A stretch of DNA of 10,182 bases, taken from positions 1-10,182 of the forward strand of contig CAYWHE010000150.1 in NCBI GenBank assembly GCA_964458125.1, read 5' to 3'. Source of the stretch: CAYWHE01 sp964458125. GTDB taxonomy: Bacteria; Bacteroidota; Bacteroidia; AKYH767-A; OLB10. A program made the translations under genes and the position numbers. Under the pieces are notes generated by a model. The model had not been told where the DNA came from. It did not search any database and saw nothing but the letters and a program-made list of their open reading frames with translations. The number at the start of each line of letters is the position of its first letter. The first letter of the stretch is position 1. Shown piece by piece: positions 1 to 7,239 of the stretch.

Positions 1-716
1 TAACCTGTCCTGTAGGATCCAAAATCCTGAGTTGAAACTGTAATGCCAAAAGGGGTTATCAAGATCTTGTAGTATCTATCTGCATACGCGGTATGTAATA
101 AGATCCACCAGTCTCTACCATTGGCATGTTTGGTGGCAACCAATTCACCCCAGGCCAATGTGTCTTGTAAAACAATCTGATTCTTTACCAAAACCCCACC
201 TAAGCCACCGTCGAGGTTCATATCAATTATCGAATAAAAAAGTTTTGTTGGGTTTGTAAAATTGGGCGCAATGGTGGCTGTTTCGTGAAACAAATAATAT
301 TTTACAGGAGTTCCGGGCATGGGAATGATCAAATTGCCTTGTGGCAAAGGCATGCCATCCAGGTAATTATTTGTAAAAGGGCCGGGATTTAATCCACTTC
401 CGTTTAACATGGTATCTCCAAGCGCATTGGCAATATAAATGCCGTTGGAATAAAACAACAGGTTGCCGGCAGAATCGCTTATCACGGCATTGGTTGCATA
501 AAAATCCATTTCCCTGTATTCATAAGATGTATCCGGAGTGCCGTTGCTGAAATTAACGGTGGTGCCTCCCCAGGGATAACCCAGGTAACTGTAGTAGCCC
601 ATTACCCAGTTATTTGTCAGTTTCTGGCCGCAGCAAAAATCCGGAATAAAAAAACCTGCGATGAAAATAAGGAAATGAACGATTATTTTCATCGTATGAT
701 ATTGAATTTTCCACAT
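1..716 (-). CDS. Secreted beta-rich protein, N-terminal part (cut by left edge)
   Basis: This is a partial gene: about 238 codons are visible and the reading frame runs off the left edge. The chosen start at 716 gives MWKIQYHTMKIIVHF; it directly follows an in-frame TGA and has AGGAG seven bases upstream. An internal ATG at 692 (MKIIVHFLIFIAGFF) would give a more typical signal peptide without the extra eight residues. Either way there is a basic start followed by a hydrophobic stretch ending near CCGQ, so export is likely; I see no clean lipobox. The mature part is rich in aromatic and Gly/Asn residues, with AVISDSAGNLLFYSNGIYI and RDWWILLHT-like stretches. These resemble beta-propeller-like segments of large Bacteroidetes surface proteins that often end in a T9SS sorting domain, but that end lies outside the window. 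Base composition is lower in GC than its neighbours. The specific function is unknown. Confidence 0.85.
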   Translation of the reverse strand, partial: MWKIQYHTMKIIVHFLIFIAGFFIPDFCCGQKLTNNWVMGYYSYLGYPWGGTTVNFSNGTPDTSYEYREMDFYATNAVISDSAGNLLFYSNGIYIANALGDTMLNGSGLNPGPFTNNYLDGMPLPQGNLIIPMPGTPVKYYLFHETATIAPNFTNPTKLFYSIIDMNLDGGLGGVLVKNQIVLQDTLAWGELVATKHANGRDWWILLHTAYADRYYKILITPFGITVSTQDFGSYRTG

Positions 717-723
717 TCAGATT

Positions 724-728
724 CTCCT
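724..728 (-). promoter_or_regulatory. Ribosome binding site AGGAG
   Basis: AGGAG on the minus strand lies seven bases before the ATG at 716. Strong Shine-Dalgarno sites are uncommon in Bacteroidetes, so it supports 716 rather than 692 as the start. Confidence 0.55.
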
Positions 729-743
729 AAACCAGACATGTCT

Positions 744-774
744 CAAAGATAGATGAATAATGGTTGTATTTCAA
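744..774 (-). promoter_or_regulatory. Bacteroidetes-type promoter of the left-edge gene
   Basis: Read on the minus strand, TTTG (-33 box, ending at 772) is followed after 20 bases by TATCTTTG (744-751), a full match to the Bacteroidetes -7 consensus TAnnTTTG. Transcription would start near 739 and leave a leader of about 23 bases that carries the AGGAG site. Confidence 0.7.
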
Positions 775-781
775 AATGGTG

Positions 782-806
782 TGGCACGCGTTGCAAGCGC
801 GCGCCA
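782..806. repeat. GC-rich imperfect palindrome, REP-like
   Basis: A 25-base inverted repeat has arms TGGCACGCGTT and AGCGCGCGCCA around a three-base centre GCA. The arms pair over 11 positions with one mismatch (A/C) and one G-T wobble. It stands out as a GC-rich block in an AT-rich gap. Its shape resembles dispersed REP-type palindromes of Bacteroidetes genomes. Only one copy is present in the window, so repetitiveness cannot be shown here. Confidence 0.45.
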
Positions 807-938
807 GTGCTGATTTCCTCCTTGTCAATATGGACCATAAAAATGAAAAAAACCAACCGGCCGCAATTTACCACCAGGATCCGTATTTTGAAGGTTTATT
901 GGTGTTGACAGATACGCCACAGGGACTTCGATTACTGT

Positions 939-966
939 AAAATCATCCGGGAGATCCAGGATGATT
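939..966 (-). terminator. Rho-independent-like terminator after the redoxin gene
   Basis: On the minus strand, 20 bases past the redoxin stop, AATCATCC (966-959) pairs perfectly with GGATGATT (948-941) around a 10-base loop and runs into TTTT (942-939). Two more G-U pairs could extend the stem. The U-run is short, so efficiency is uncertain. A separate perfect 14-base palindrome, CCTGGTATACCAGG (969-982), lies between it and the stop codon. Confidence 0.5.
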
Positions 967-985
967 CCCCTGGTATACCAGGCAT

Positions 986-2143
986 TTACTCTCCCAGCAA
1001 TTTCTCCACCAGTAAATAAAAATCCTCTTTATATTTTTCATATTCATTGCCGGTGGCAGGGCCGGAAAAGCCGGTGTGAATTTTTCTTACTTTTCCCTTC
1101 CGGTCAATATAAATGGTAGTCGGATACCCCGAAATTTTATTCAGCATGGGTAACGACTGCAATACCGAATCCTTATTGCCTGCCAGTAACGGATAGGTTA
1201 TATGATATTTATCCCTCAGTCTCGTTATGCGTGCAACCGCATTACTGAAAACGGTGGTCTTTTCAAACGACAGTCCGGCGATTTCAAGCCCCTTTCCTTT
1301 GTACTTTTCATATACCTGGGTGAAGAATGCACATTCATCCAGGCAGTTCGGACACCAGGAACCCATTATCTGAAGGATCACTACCTTGTTTTTAAACCGC
1401 TTGTCGTCCATCGTCACCATGTTGCCTTCCAGGTCGGGCAGGGAAAATTTGATTTTATCATACCCCGCCTTCAGCCAGGTGATGGAATACGGGTCAGGAA
1501 GTTTGTATCCTTCGTTGCGCCTGGCTGTAAAATTTTCTTTGGAATGATTGCCGGATAAGAAAACACCGCTCATGCTGCCGCCTGAAACCGAGGCCAAAAA
1601 TAAAAACGCATGGGCCCCGTCGAAACAGGACAGGAACAAACTGTCGCCGGACAGGCAGCCTTCCAGGTACCGGTAATCGCCCGAGGGGGTGAGAAAGGTC
1701 CCGGTAACGGAACCGTTCTCCCTGGTTTCAAAGATGCCGATGGCTTTGGAAGAGTCGGCCGTTCCCGGGCTGAAATCCGTTTCCCAGCGGCCGATGACCG
1801 GAGACTGGGAGCCTCCCGCCTGCTTTTTAAACCGGTAGGAAATGCCGTGCCTGGCCCGGAACGGGATCCACTGTTCGGTTTTACGGGCGTAATTGATGAA
1901 GTCGCCCGACAAGTCCTTGCCCGTCATCAGGGCCCTGATTTCCGAATCAAATACGGGCATGCGGATAAAGACGGAATCGCCGGCGAAGGTGATTTCATCC
2001 ACCGTAATGCGTTCATCCCCGTTGATGAGTTGGATGGTAACCTGCTGGTTGTTATGCAATACCTCGAACTGGAAAGGGAGTTCCGCTCCCGGAAGTCCCA
2101 ATGTGGCGCGCCACAAACCGGCGAGGAGGAAGATGGTATTCAT
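986..2143 (-). CDS. TlpA-family thioredoxin-fold protein with N-terminal beta domain
   Basis: The protein has 385 residues. The C-terminal part (about 232-385) is a TlpA/AhpC-TSA-like thioredoxin fold. It has the redox motif WCPNC at 263-267 (cysteines 264 and 267), preceded by KVVILQIMGS, and the cis-proline loop GYPTTIYID at 339-347. Family members are usually periplasmic and reduce or exchange disulfides on exported proteins or cytochrome c partners. Residues about 10-225 form a beta-rich N-terminal region, beginning WRATLGLPGAELPFQF, of a type often fused to TlpA domains in Bacteroidetes; its function is not established. The first ATG after an in-frame TAA is at 2143. The resulting N-terminus (MNTIFLLAGLW) is hydrophobic but short and lacks a basic residue or lipobox, so the signal peptide is weak or missing. 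It lies 134 bases downstream of infB on the same strand. The redox fold is certain; location and partner are inferred. Confidence 0.92.
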   Translation of the reverse strand: MNTIFLLAGLWRATLGLPGAELPFQFEVLHNNQQVTIQLINGDERITVDEITFAGDSVFIRMPVFDSEIRALMTGKDLSGDFINYARKTEQWIPFRARHGISYRFKKQAGGSQSPVIGRWETDFSPGTADSSKAIGIFETRENGSVTGTFLTPSGDYRYLEGCLSGDSLFLSCFDGAHAFLFLASVSGGSMSGVFLSGNHSKENFTARRNEGYKLPDPYSITWLKAGYDKIKFSLPDLEGNMVTMDDKRFKNKVVILQIMGSWCPNCLDECAFFTQVYEKYKGKGLEIAGLSFEKTTVFSNAVARITRLRDKYHITYPLLAGNKDSVLQSLPMLNKISGYPTTIYIDRKGKVRKIHTGFSGPATGNEYEKYKEDFYLLVEKLLGE

Positions 2144-2228
2144 CAGGGAGGATGTGGTGAAGCGTGTTTAAACAGCGTGGCTGGCCGCCGGATACAGGGC
2201 CCGGGTGTGCCTGTTGCCTTCACGCGGG

Positions 2229-2271
2229 AAAACCGGATGAAGGATGCCTGGTTCCTCCGGACGGGAACAGG
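2229..2271 (-). terminator. Possible terminator or fold downstream of infB
   Basis: Just past the infB stop the minus strand can form two alternative stems. CCTG-TTCC pairs with GGAA-C-CAGG (2271-2247, one bulged C). Alternatively CCGGA pairs with TCCGG (2260-2233), which runs into TTTT (2232-2229). Either could end rimP-nusA-infB transcription before the redoxin gene, but the stems are modest and the T-run short. No TAnnTTTG promoter is visible between here and the redoxin start, so read-through is also possible. Confidence 0.35.
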
Positions 2272-2277
2272 AAACGA

Positions 2278-5175
2278 TCAGGCCAGCACCCGTTTCACGG
2301 CCACCTGTTCGTAGCCTTCGATGATATCGCCCACGCGGATATCATTGAATTTATTGATGTTTAGGCCGCACTCATACCCGGCTGCCACCTCCTTGACGTC
2401 ATCCTTAAACCTGCGCAGGGAAGCCAGTTCGCCGGTGTACACCACGATGCCATCGCGTACGATGCGTACCTTGGTGTTGCGGGTAACCTTGCCGTCGAGC
2501 ACCATGCAACCGGCAATGGTTCCGGCTTTCGGGATGTTGAAGGTTTCGCGTATTTCGATGTTGCAGGTGATCTTCTCCTCGAATTCCGGAGCCAGCATGC
2601 CTTCCATGGCCGCCTTCAGTTCGTTGATGGCATCGTAGATGATGGAATAGAGACGTATGTCGATCTGCTCCTGTTCGGCCAGCTTCCGGGCATTGACCGA
2701 AGGCCTGACCTGGAAGCCGATGATGATGGCATTGGAAGCTGAAGCCAGCAGCACGTCCGACTCGGTAATCTGACCGACGGATTTATGAATGACATTCAGC
2801 TGAATTTCGGGGTTTGATAACTTGAGGATGGAATCGGACAAGGCTTCGATGGAACCATCCACATCACCCTTGACAATCACATTGAGTTCCTTGAAATTCC
2901 CGATGGCCAGCCTGCGGCCGATTTCATCGAGCGTAATGTGTTTATGCGTACGGATGCCCTGCTCACGCTGCAGCTGCAGGCGCTTGTTGGCGATTTCCCT
3001 GGCTTCACGCTCATCATCCATGACATTAACGGTATCCCCGGCCTGGGGCGCTCCGCTCAGCCCGAGGATCATCACGGGAGCCGAAGGGCCGGCCGCTTCC
3101 ATGCGTTGTCCGCGTTCGTTGAACATGGCCTTGACACGGCCGCTGTGACAGCCGGCCAGCATGATGTCGCCCACATGCAGGGTTCCTGCCTGCACCAGGA
3201 TGGTCGTGATATAGCCGCGGCCCTTGTCGAGTGAAGATTCGATTACTGTTCCGATGGCGTTTTTATCGGGGTTGGCTTTCAGGTCCAGCAGTTCGGCTTC
3301 GAGCAGCACTTTCTCCAGCAGCAGGTCGATATTCGTTCCCTTCTTGGCGGAGATGTCCTGGCACTGGTATTTTCCGCCCCAGTCTTCCACCAGGATGTTC
3401 ATTTTCGATAATTGTTCCTTGATGCGGTCTGGGTTGGCATCGGGCTTATCCACTTTATTCAGCGCAAACACGATGGGAACCCCTGCGGCCTGGGCATGGT
3501 TGATGGCCTCCACGGTCTGGGGCATGACGCTGTCGTCGGCCGCCACCACGATAATGGCCACATCGGTTACCTTGGCGCCCCTGGCCCGCATGGCGGTAAA
3601 GGCCTCGTGACCGGGCGTGTCGAGGAAGGTAATGGCTTTCCCGCTTTCCAGCTGCACTTCATAGGCCCCGATATGCTGGGTAATGCCGCCCGCCTCACCG
3701 GCGATAACATTGGTTTTCCGGATATGATCGAGTAACGATGTCTTGCCATGATCCACGTGACCCATCACCGTCACGATAGGCGCACGGGGTTTCAGGTCTT
3801 CGGGCGTGTCGGTTTTTTCCTGTATGGCTTCCTGCACATCGGCGGAAACAAATTCCACCTTGCATCCGAACTCTTCCGCCACAACGCTTAACGTTTCAGC
3901 ATCGAGGCGCTGGTTGATGGAGACAAACATACCCAGGCTCATGCAACTGGAGATGATGTCCGTCACAGGGATGCCGATCAGCCTGGCCAGTTCATTGGCC
4001 GATACAAATTCCGTCACCTTGATGACTTTTTGCTGTCCCTCGGTCTGAGCTGTCGCTTCAATGGCTTGCTGGGAGGCCGCTTCGCGTTTCAGCTTGCGGT
4101 ATTTGGATCCCTTGGTTTTGGATCCCGCCCCGCTCAAACGTGCCAGGGTGGCCTTGATCTGGTCCTGTATTTCTTTTTCGGTAGGTTCCGCTTTGGGAGC
4201 TGATGGGCGTCCGTCTTTCTTAAAGCGGTTATCACCGGGTCGTCCGTCCCTGCGTCCTGCTCCCTGGTCACCTGGTTTTTTAACATCCTGGCCAACACCG
4301 GGCTGATCGGAGGAAGAAACTTTTTTATCGGTGCGTTTCCGCTTTTTCTTTTTTCCAAGCCTGTCGGTCTCCGAGGAGGAGGCCACCGGTTTTTTCTTGG
4401 GCGCCTCCACGGGCAGGTCGATCTTGCCCAGGATGGTTGGGCCCGACAACTTCTCCCGCTCGGTGCGGTAGGGAACTTCTTTGGCCGGAGGTACGGTTGC
4501 GGTTTCTGCAGCAGGCGGGGCCGGGGTTGGGACGGCCGGTTCTACGGTTGCAGCCGGAGCAACGGCTTCGGCCGGTTTTTCCGCTTCCGCTCCGGTTTCC
4601 TTTTTGGTGGTTTTTTTCTTGCCTTTTGAAGGTTTCAGGTCCTCCAGGTCGATGGTGCCGAGCACCTTGGGCTGGACCGTTTTCTTACCACGGGCTTTGA
4701 TGACTTCAGGCTCCTCCTTTTTCGATTCTTCCTTCTTCGCAGTTTCTTTTTTGCCTTCTTCCTTTTTGGGTTCCCTGGCAGCCGGAGCTACGGGTTCAAC
4801 TTTCGGAGCCGGTTTATCCTTGGCGTGTTTTTCCTTATCGGCGGCTTCCTTTTTAATGCTGGTCAGATTCCGGAGCAACTCTTCATCCGAGTCCACCAGG
4901 TCAGCGGCCTTGCCCTTAGAACCCGGCGCCGGGGCTTCGATGACGGTGCCTTCCTTGCGGATTTTCTCCTTGGTGATTTCAATGGCGTCCTGTTTGACCA
5001 TTTTATCAGACTGAAACTCTCTCTGTAACAAGGCATAGGCCTCCTGTGAAATCTTCGTGTTGGGATTCCGGTCCACCTTCATCCCTTTTGAATCGAGGAA
5101 CTCCACCAGGTGTTCCAGCCCGATATTCAGGTCTTTGGTGACTTTACTGAGACGTATTGTTTTTTCGTCTGACAT
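2278..5175 (-). CDS. infB: Translation initiation factor IF-2
   Basis: IF-2 is the cytoplasmic GTPase that brings fMet-tRNA to the 30S subunit and promotes 50S joining. At 965 residues it is a long form. A first IF2_N-like segment lies at about 3-55 (TIRLSKVTKDLNIGLEHLVE). A Lys/Glu/Ala/Pro-rich, probably unstructured linker covers about 65-385, with two related short units, VLGTIDL (171-177) and ILGKIDL (248-254). A second IF2_N domain lies near 387-440. The G domain has all its motifs: GHVDHGKT at 472-479, GGIT at 496-499, DTPGH at 519-523, NKVD at 573-576 and SAK at 609-611. Domains II, III and the tRNA-binding C-terminal domain follow to residue 965. The start at 5175 matches the usual Bacteroidetes N-terminus; no Shine-Dalgarno site is seen. 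It follows nusA by 47 bases and is the last gene of the conserved cluster. Confidence 0.98.
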   Translation of the reverse strand: MSDEKTIRLSKVTKDLNIGLEHLVEFLDSKGMKVDRNPNTKISQEAYALLQREFQSDKMVKQDAIEITKEKIRKEGTVIEAPAPGSKGKAADLVDSDEELLRNLTSIKKEAADKEKHAKDKPAPKVEPVAPAAREPKKEEGKKETAKKEESKKEEPEVIKARGKKTVQPKVLGTIDLEDLKPSKGKKKTTKKETGAEAEKPAEAVAPAATVEPAVPTPAPPAAETATVPPAKEVPYRTEREKLSGPTILGKIDLPVEAPKKKPVASSSETDRLGKKKKRKRTDKKVSSSDQPGVGQDVKKPGDQGAGRRDGRPGDNRFKKDGRPSAPKAEPTEKEIQDQIKATLARLSGAGSKTKGSKYRKLKREAASQQAIEATAQTEGQQKVIKVTEFVSANELARLIGIPVTDIISSCMSLGMFVSINQRLDAETLSVVAEEFGCKVEFVSADVQEAIQEKTDTPEDLKPRAPIVTVMGHVDHGKTSLLDHIRKTNVIAGEAGGITQHIGAYEVQLESGKAITFLDTPGHEAFTAMRARGAKVTDVAIIVVAADDSVMPQTVEAINHAQAAGVPIVFALNKVDKPDANPDRIKEQLSKMNILVEDWGGKYQCQDISAKKGTNIDLLLEKVLLEAELLDLKANPDKNAIGTVIESSLDKGRGYITTILVQAGTLHVGDIMLAGCHSGRVKAMFNERGQRMEAAGPSAPVMILGLSGAPQAGDTVNVMDDEREAREIANKRLQLQREQGIRTHKHITLDEIGRRLAIGNFKELNVIVKGDVDGSIEALSDSILKLSNPEIQLNVIHKSVGQITESDVLLASASNAIIIGFQVRPSVNARKLAEQEQIDIRLYSIIYDAINELKAAMEGMLAPEFEEKITCNIEIRETFNIPKAGTIAGCMVLDGKVTRNTKVRIVRDGIVVYTGELASLRRFKDDVKEVAAGYECGLNINKFNDIRVGDIIEGYEQVAVKRVLA

Positions 5176-5222
5176 AGGTTGTATGGCTGTTGTTTCTGCT
5201 GCAGTAATTTTTAGAAGGTTAT

Positions 5223-6458
5223 TTATTCAAATTCTGATTTCAGGATTCTGACGATTTCCTTGATGGTTTCCTCCTCCAGGTCGGTGCGTTTCACCAGTTC
5301 ATCCACGCTGATCAGGAGCACGCTCTTGGCCGTATCGCAGCCGATGGCCTTGAGTTCATCGATGATCCAGCTGTCAATTTCATCTGCAAATTCATCCAGA
5401 TCCACATCTTCGCCTTCATCATCGGAATCGCGGTACACGTCAATTTCATACCCCGTTAATTTGCCGGCCAGCCGGATGTTATAGCCTCCCTTGCCGATGG
5501 CCAGGGATACCTGGTCGGGGCGCATGTAAACCGAGGCCCGCTTATTTTCCTCATCGAGTTTGATGGTGGAAATTTTAGCCGGGCTCAGGGCACGGGTAAT
5601 ATAAAGACTGGTGTTGTTGGTGAAATTAATCACGTCAATGTTTTCATTTTTCAACTCCCTGACGATACCGTGGATGCGGGAGCCTTTCATGCCCACACAG
5701 GCGCCAACGGGATCGATGCGGTCATCGTAGGATTCCACGGCCACTTTGGCGCGTTCACCCGGTTCGCGGACAATATTTTTAATGGTGATGAGCCCGTCAA
5801 AAACTTCGGGCACTTCCAGTTCGAAGAGCCGCTCGAGGAAGGCCGGTGCGGTACGGGAAAGGATGATTTTGGGATTCCCGTTCATCATCTCCACCCGGTT
5901 GACCACGGCCCTGACGCTGTCGCCTTTTTTAAAAAAATCAGAGGGTATCTGTTCCGATTTGGGCAGGGTGAGTTCATTGCCTTCATCATCCAGTACGAGG
6001 GCTTCCTTTTTCCATACCTGGTAGATCTCCCCGGTGATGATGTCGCCCACGCGGTCTTTGTATTTGCGGTAAATGGCGTCTTTCTCCAGTTCCAGCACAC
6101 GGGCCACCAGGTTCTGACGGGCGGCCAGCACAGCCCTGCGGCCGAACTCCTCCAGCTTCACCTCTTCGGTCACCTCTTCCCCCACTTCAAAATCCGGTTC
6201 TATCTTGATGGCCTCGGAATAGGCAATCTGCGTATTGGGATCTTCCACCATGCCGTCTTCGACAATGATGCGGTTCCGCCAGACTTCCAGGTCACCCTTG
6301 TCGATGTTGATGATGATGTCCAGGTTGTCGGTGGTGCCGTATCTTTTCTTCAGCATGCCCCTGAAAACATCTTCCAGGATGCTCATCATGGTGGCCCGGT
6401 CGATGTTTTTAAACTCCTTAAACTCCGAGAACGATTCTATTAAAACGTCATGTTCCAT
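5223..6458 (-). CDS. nusA: Transcription elongation/termination factor NusA
   Basis: NusA binds RNA polymerase and nascent RNA and controls pausing, intrinsic termination and rRNA antitermination. The protein has 411 residues. An N-terminal RNA polymerase-binding domain covers about 1-130. An S1 RNA-binding domain begins near GDIITGEI (138-145) and runs to about 200. Two KH domains follow: KH1 has the GMKG loop in PVGACVGMKGSRI (250-262), and KH2 has GKGG in LAIGKGGYNIRLAGKLTG (319-336). An acidic linker (344-365) leads to a short helical C-terminus (about 365-411) that resembles a single helix-hairpin-helix unit, without the long acidic-repeat tail of enterobacterial NusA. It starts 10 bases after rimP and is followed 47 bases later by infB, so the three genes are very probably co-transcribed. 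Confidence 0.97.
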   Translation of the reverse strand: MEHDVLIESFSEFKEFKNIDRATMMSILEDVFRGMLKKRYGTTDNLDIIINIDKGDLEVWRNRIIVEDGMVEDPNTQIAYSEAIKIEPDFEVGEEVTEEVKLEEFGRRAVLAARQNLVARVLELEKDAIYRKYKDRVGDIITGEIYQVWKKEALVLDDEGNELTLPKSEQIPSDFFKKGDSVRAVVNRVEMMNGNPKIILSRTAPAFLERLFELEVPEVFDGLITIKNIVREPGERAKVAVESYDDRIDPVGACVGMKGSRIHGIVRELKNENIDVINFTNNTSLYITRALSPAKISTIKLDEENKRASVYMRPDQVSLAIGKGGYNIRLAGKLTGYEIDVYRDSDDEGEDVDLDEFADEIDSWIIDELKAIGCDTAKSVLLISVDELVKRTDLEEETIKEIVRILKSEFE

Positions 6459-6468
6459 GGATGTAAAA

Positions 6469-6936
6469 TTAATTTTTAAATGTTAAAATTAGTTTGGTTT
6501 CCTTAATTATTTCAAAGGGCAGGTGAATGGTTTCTTCCCTGATTTCCTTTTTTTTGTTTTGTTTCAGGATGGTGGTTTTCACCAGGTCAATTCCTTCGGG
6601 CAGGGCAGACACCAGTTTACCTTCATATTGCCTCCCGTCCCGGGTGGTCACTTTCACTTCCCGTCCGACCCTGCGCTGGTATTGCTGAAACACCTTCAGG
6701 GGCTGGTCCATACCCGGTGAAGAAACCTCCAGCTCATGGGAATCGAGCATGCCGGCCGGCTCCAGTTCCTTCGCCAGTTCCCGGTTCAGCTCCAGGCATT
6801 CGCCCAGGTTGATGCCGTTGGGTTTGTCAATCAGCACCGTGATCTTGCCCGGCGTCACTTTTACTTCGACCAGGAAAATATCGCTTCCTGCGGCCTTTTC
6901 AGTCACCAGTTTTTCGAGAACCTCTTTTTCGGTCAT
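6469..6936 (-). CDS. rimP: Ribosome maturation factor RimP
   Basis: RimP assists assembly of the 30S ribosomal subunit. From the ATG at 6936 the protein has 155 residues, the normal family length, starting MTEKEVLEKLVTEKAAGSD. The conserved family signature LEVSSPGMDQPL is at 69-80, between the N-terminal alpha/beta domain and the C-terminal SH3-like barrel (about 82-155, including GREVKVTTRDGRQYEGKL). The frame stays open up to an ATG at 7008, but the extra 24 residues would be encoded across the promoter -7 box and the leader hairpin and do not look like RimP, so 6936 is preferred. An A-run (minus strand, 6555-6548) encodes Lys-Lys-Lys near residues 128-130. It is the first gene of rimP-nusA-infB; the nusA ATG is 10 bases after its stop. 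Confidence 0.95.
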   Translation of the reverse strand: MTEKEVLEKLVTEKAAGSDIFLVEVKVTPGKITVLIDKPNGINLGECLELNRELAKELEPAGMLDSHELEVSSPGMDQPLKVFQQYQRRVGREVKVTTRDGRQYEGKLVSALPEGIDLVKTTILKQNKKKEIREETIHLPFEIIKETKLILTFKN

Positions 6937-6942
6937 GGTTAA

Positions 6943-6967
6943 CAAAAAGGGGGACAATTGTCCCCCT
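6943..6967 (-). promoter_or_regulatory. Terminator-like hairpin in the rimP-nusA-infB leader
   Basis: AGGGGGACAATTGTCCCCCT (6948-6967) is a perfect 20-base palindrome, giving an 8-bp GC-rich stem with loop AATT. On the minus strand it is followed directly by more Ts (five in a row counting the last stem base). It lies between the predicted transcription start near 6984 and the rimP ATG at 6936. It has the form of an intrinsic terminator placed in the leader, so attenuation is possible. A 5' stabilising hairpin or a protein operator would look the same. Confidence 0.55.
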
Positions 6968-6988
6968 CTTTCTCTTTTATCTTCGATG

Positions 6989-7019
6989 CAAAGATATAAA
7001 AAATCCATTTAACCACAAA
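6989..7019 (-). promoter_or_regulatory. Promoter of rimP-nusA-infB
   Basis: On the minus strand TTTG (7019-7016) is followed after 19 bases by TATCTTTG (6996-6989), a full match to the Bacteroidetes -33/-7 consensus. The predicted start near 6984 gives a leader of roughly 48 bases containing the hairpin at 6948-6967. Its position inside the longer rimP reading frame supports the shorter rimP start. Confidence 0.72.
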
Positions 7020-7226
7020 AAAAGATGAAATATTGTATCATAGCAGGATCATTGTTTTTCAACCCTTTAGGTCATCCATCCGGCAATTGTATCAGGGAAA
7101 AGAAACCCGTTCCAGGCAGGCGTTACTTGAACATCCGGGCCTGTGGTTGTCTGATTTCTGCCAGAAATGAAAGCCGGTTCAGGAACAGGGGGATTTCAGC
7201 GATACGGCAGCATGTCGAAAAAATTG

Positions 7227-7234
7227 TAGCTTTG
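7227..7234 (+). promoter_or_regulatory. Putative -7 box of the kinase-regulator operon
   Basis: TAGCTTTG matches TAnnTTTG and ends five bases before the kinase ATG at 7240, so transcription would start at or next to the start codon (leaderless or almost so). No TTG is found 19-22 bases upstream, which lowers confidence. Confidence 0.4.
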
Positions 7235-7239
7235 AAACC

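Noticed and set aside
820..1034. Open run of about 65 codons on the minus strand past the redoxin stop, in another frame, ending GFFHFYGPY
   Set aside because: There is no start codon, it overlaps the redoxin 3' end, it contains the terminator-like hairpin, and no family is recognisable.
1610..2314. Long plus-strand open frame opposite the redoxin gene
   Set aside because: It is antisense to a clear thioredoxin-fold gene; its length reflects the GC-rich codon pattern of the true strand.
4390..4860. Low-complexity Lys/Glu/Ala/Pro repeats as a separate repeat element
   Set aside because: They are in frame inside infB and are the usual disordered linker of long IF-2 forms in this phylum.
6937..7008. 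Extension of rimP to an ATG at 7008 (24 extra residues)
   Set aside because: The extension crosses the -7 box and leader hairpin, and the 155-residue form from 6936 fits the RimP family start and length.
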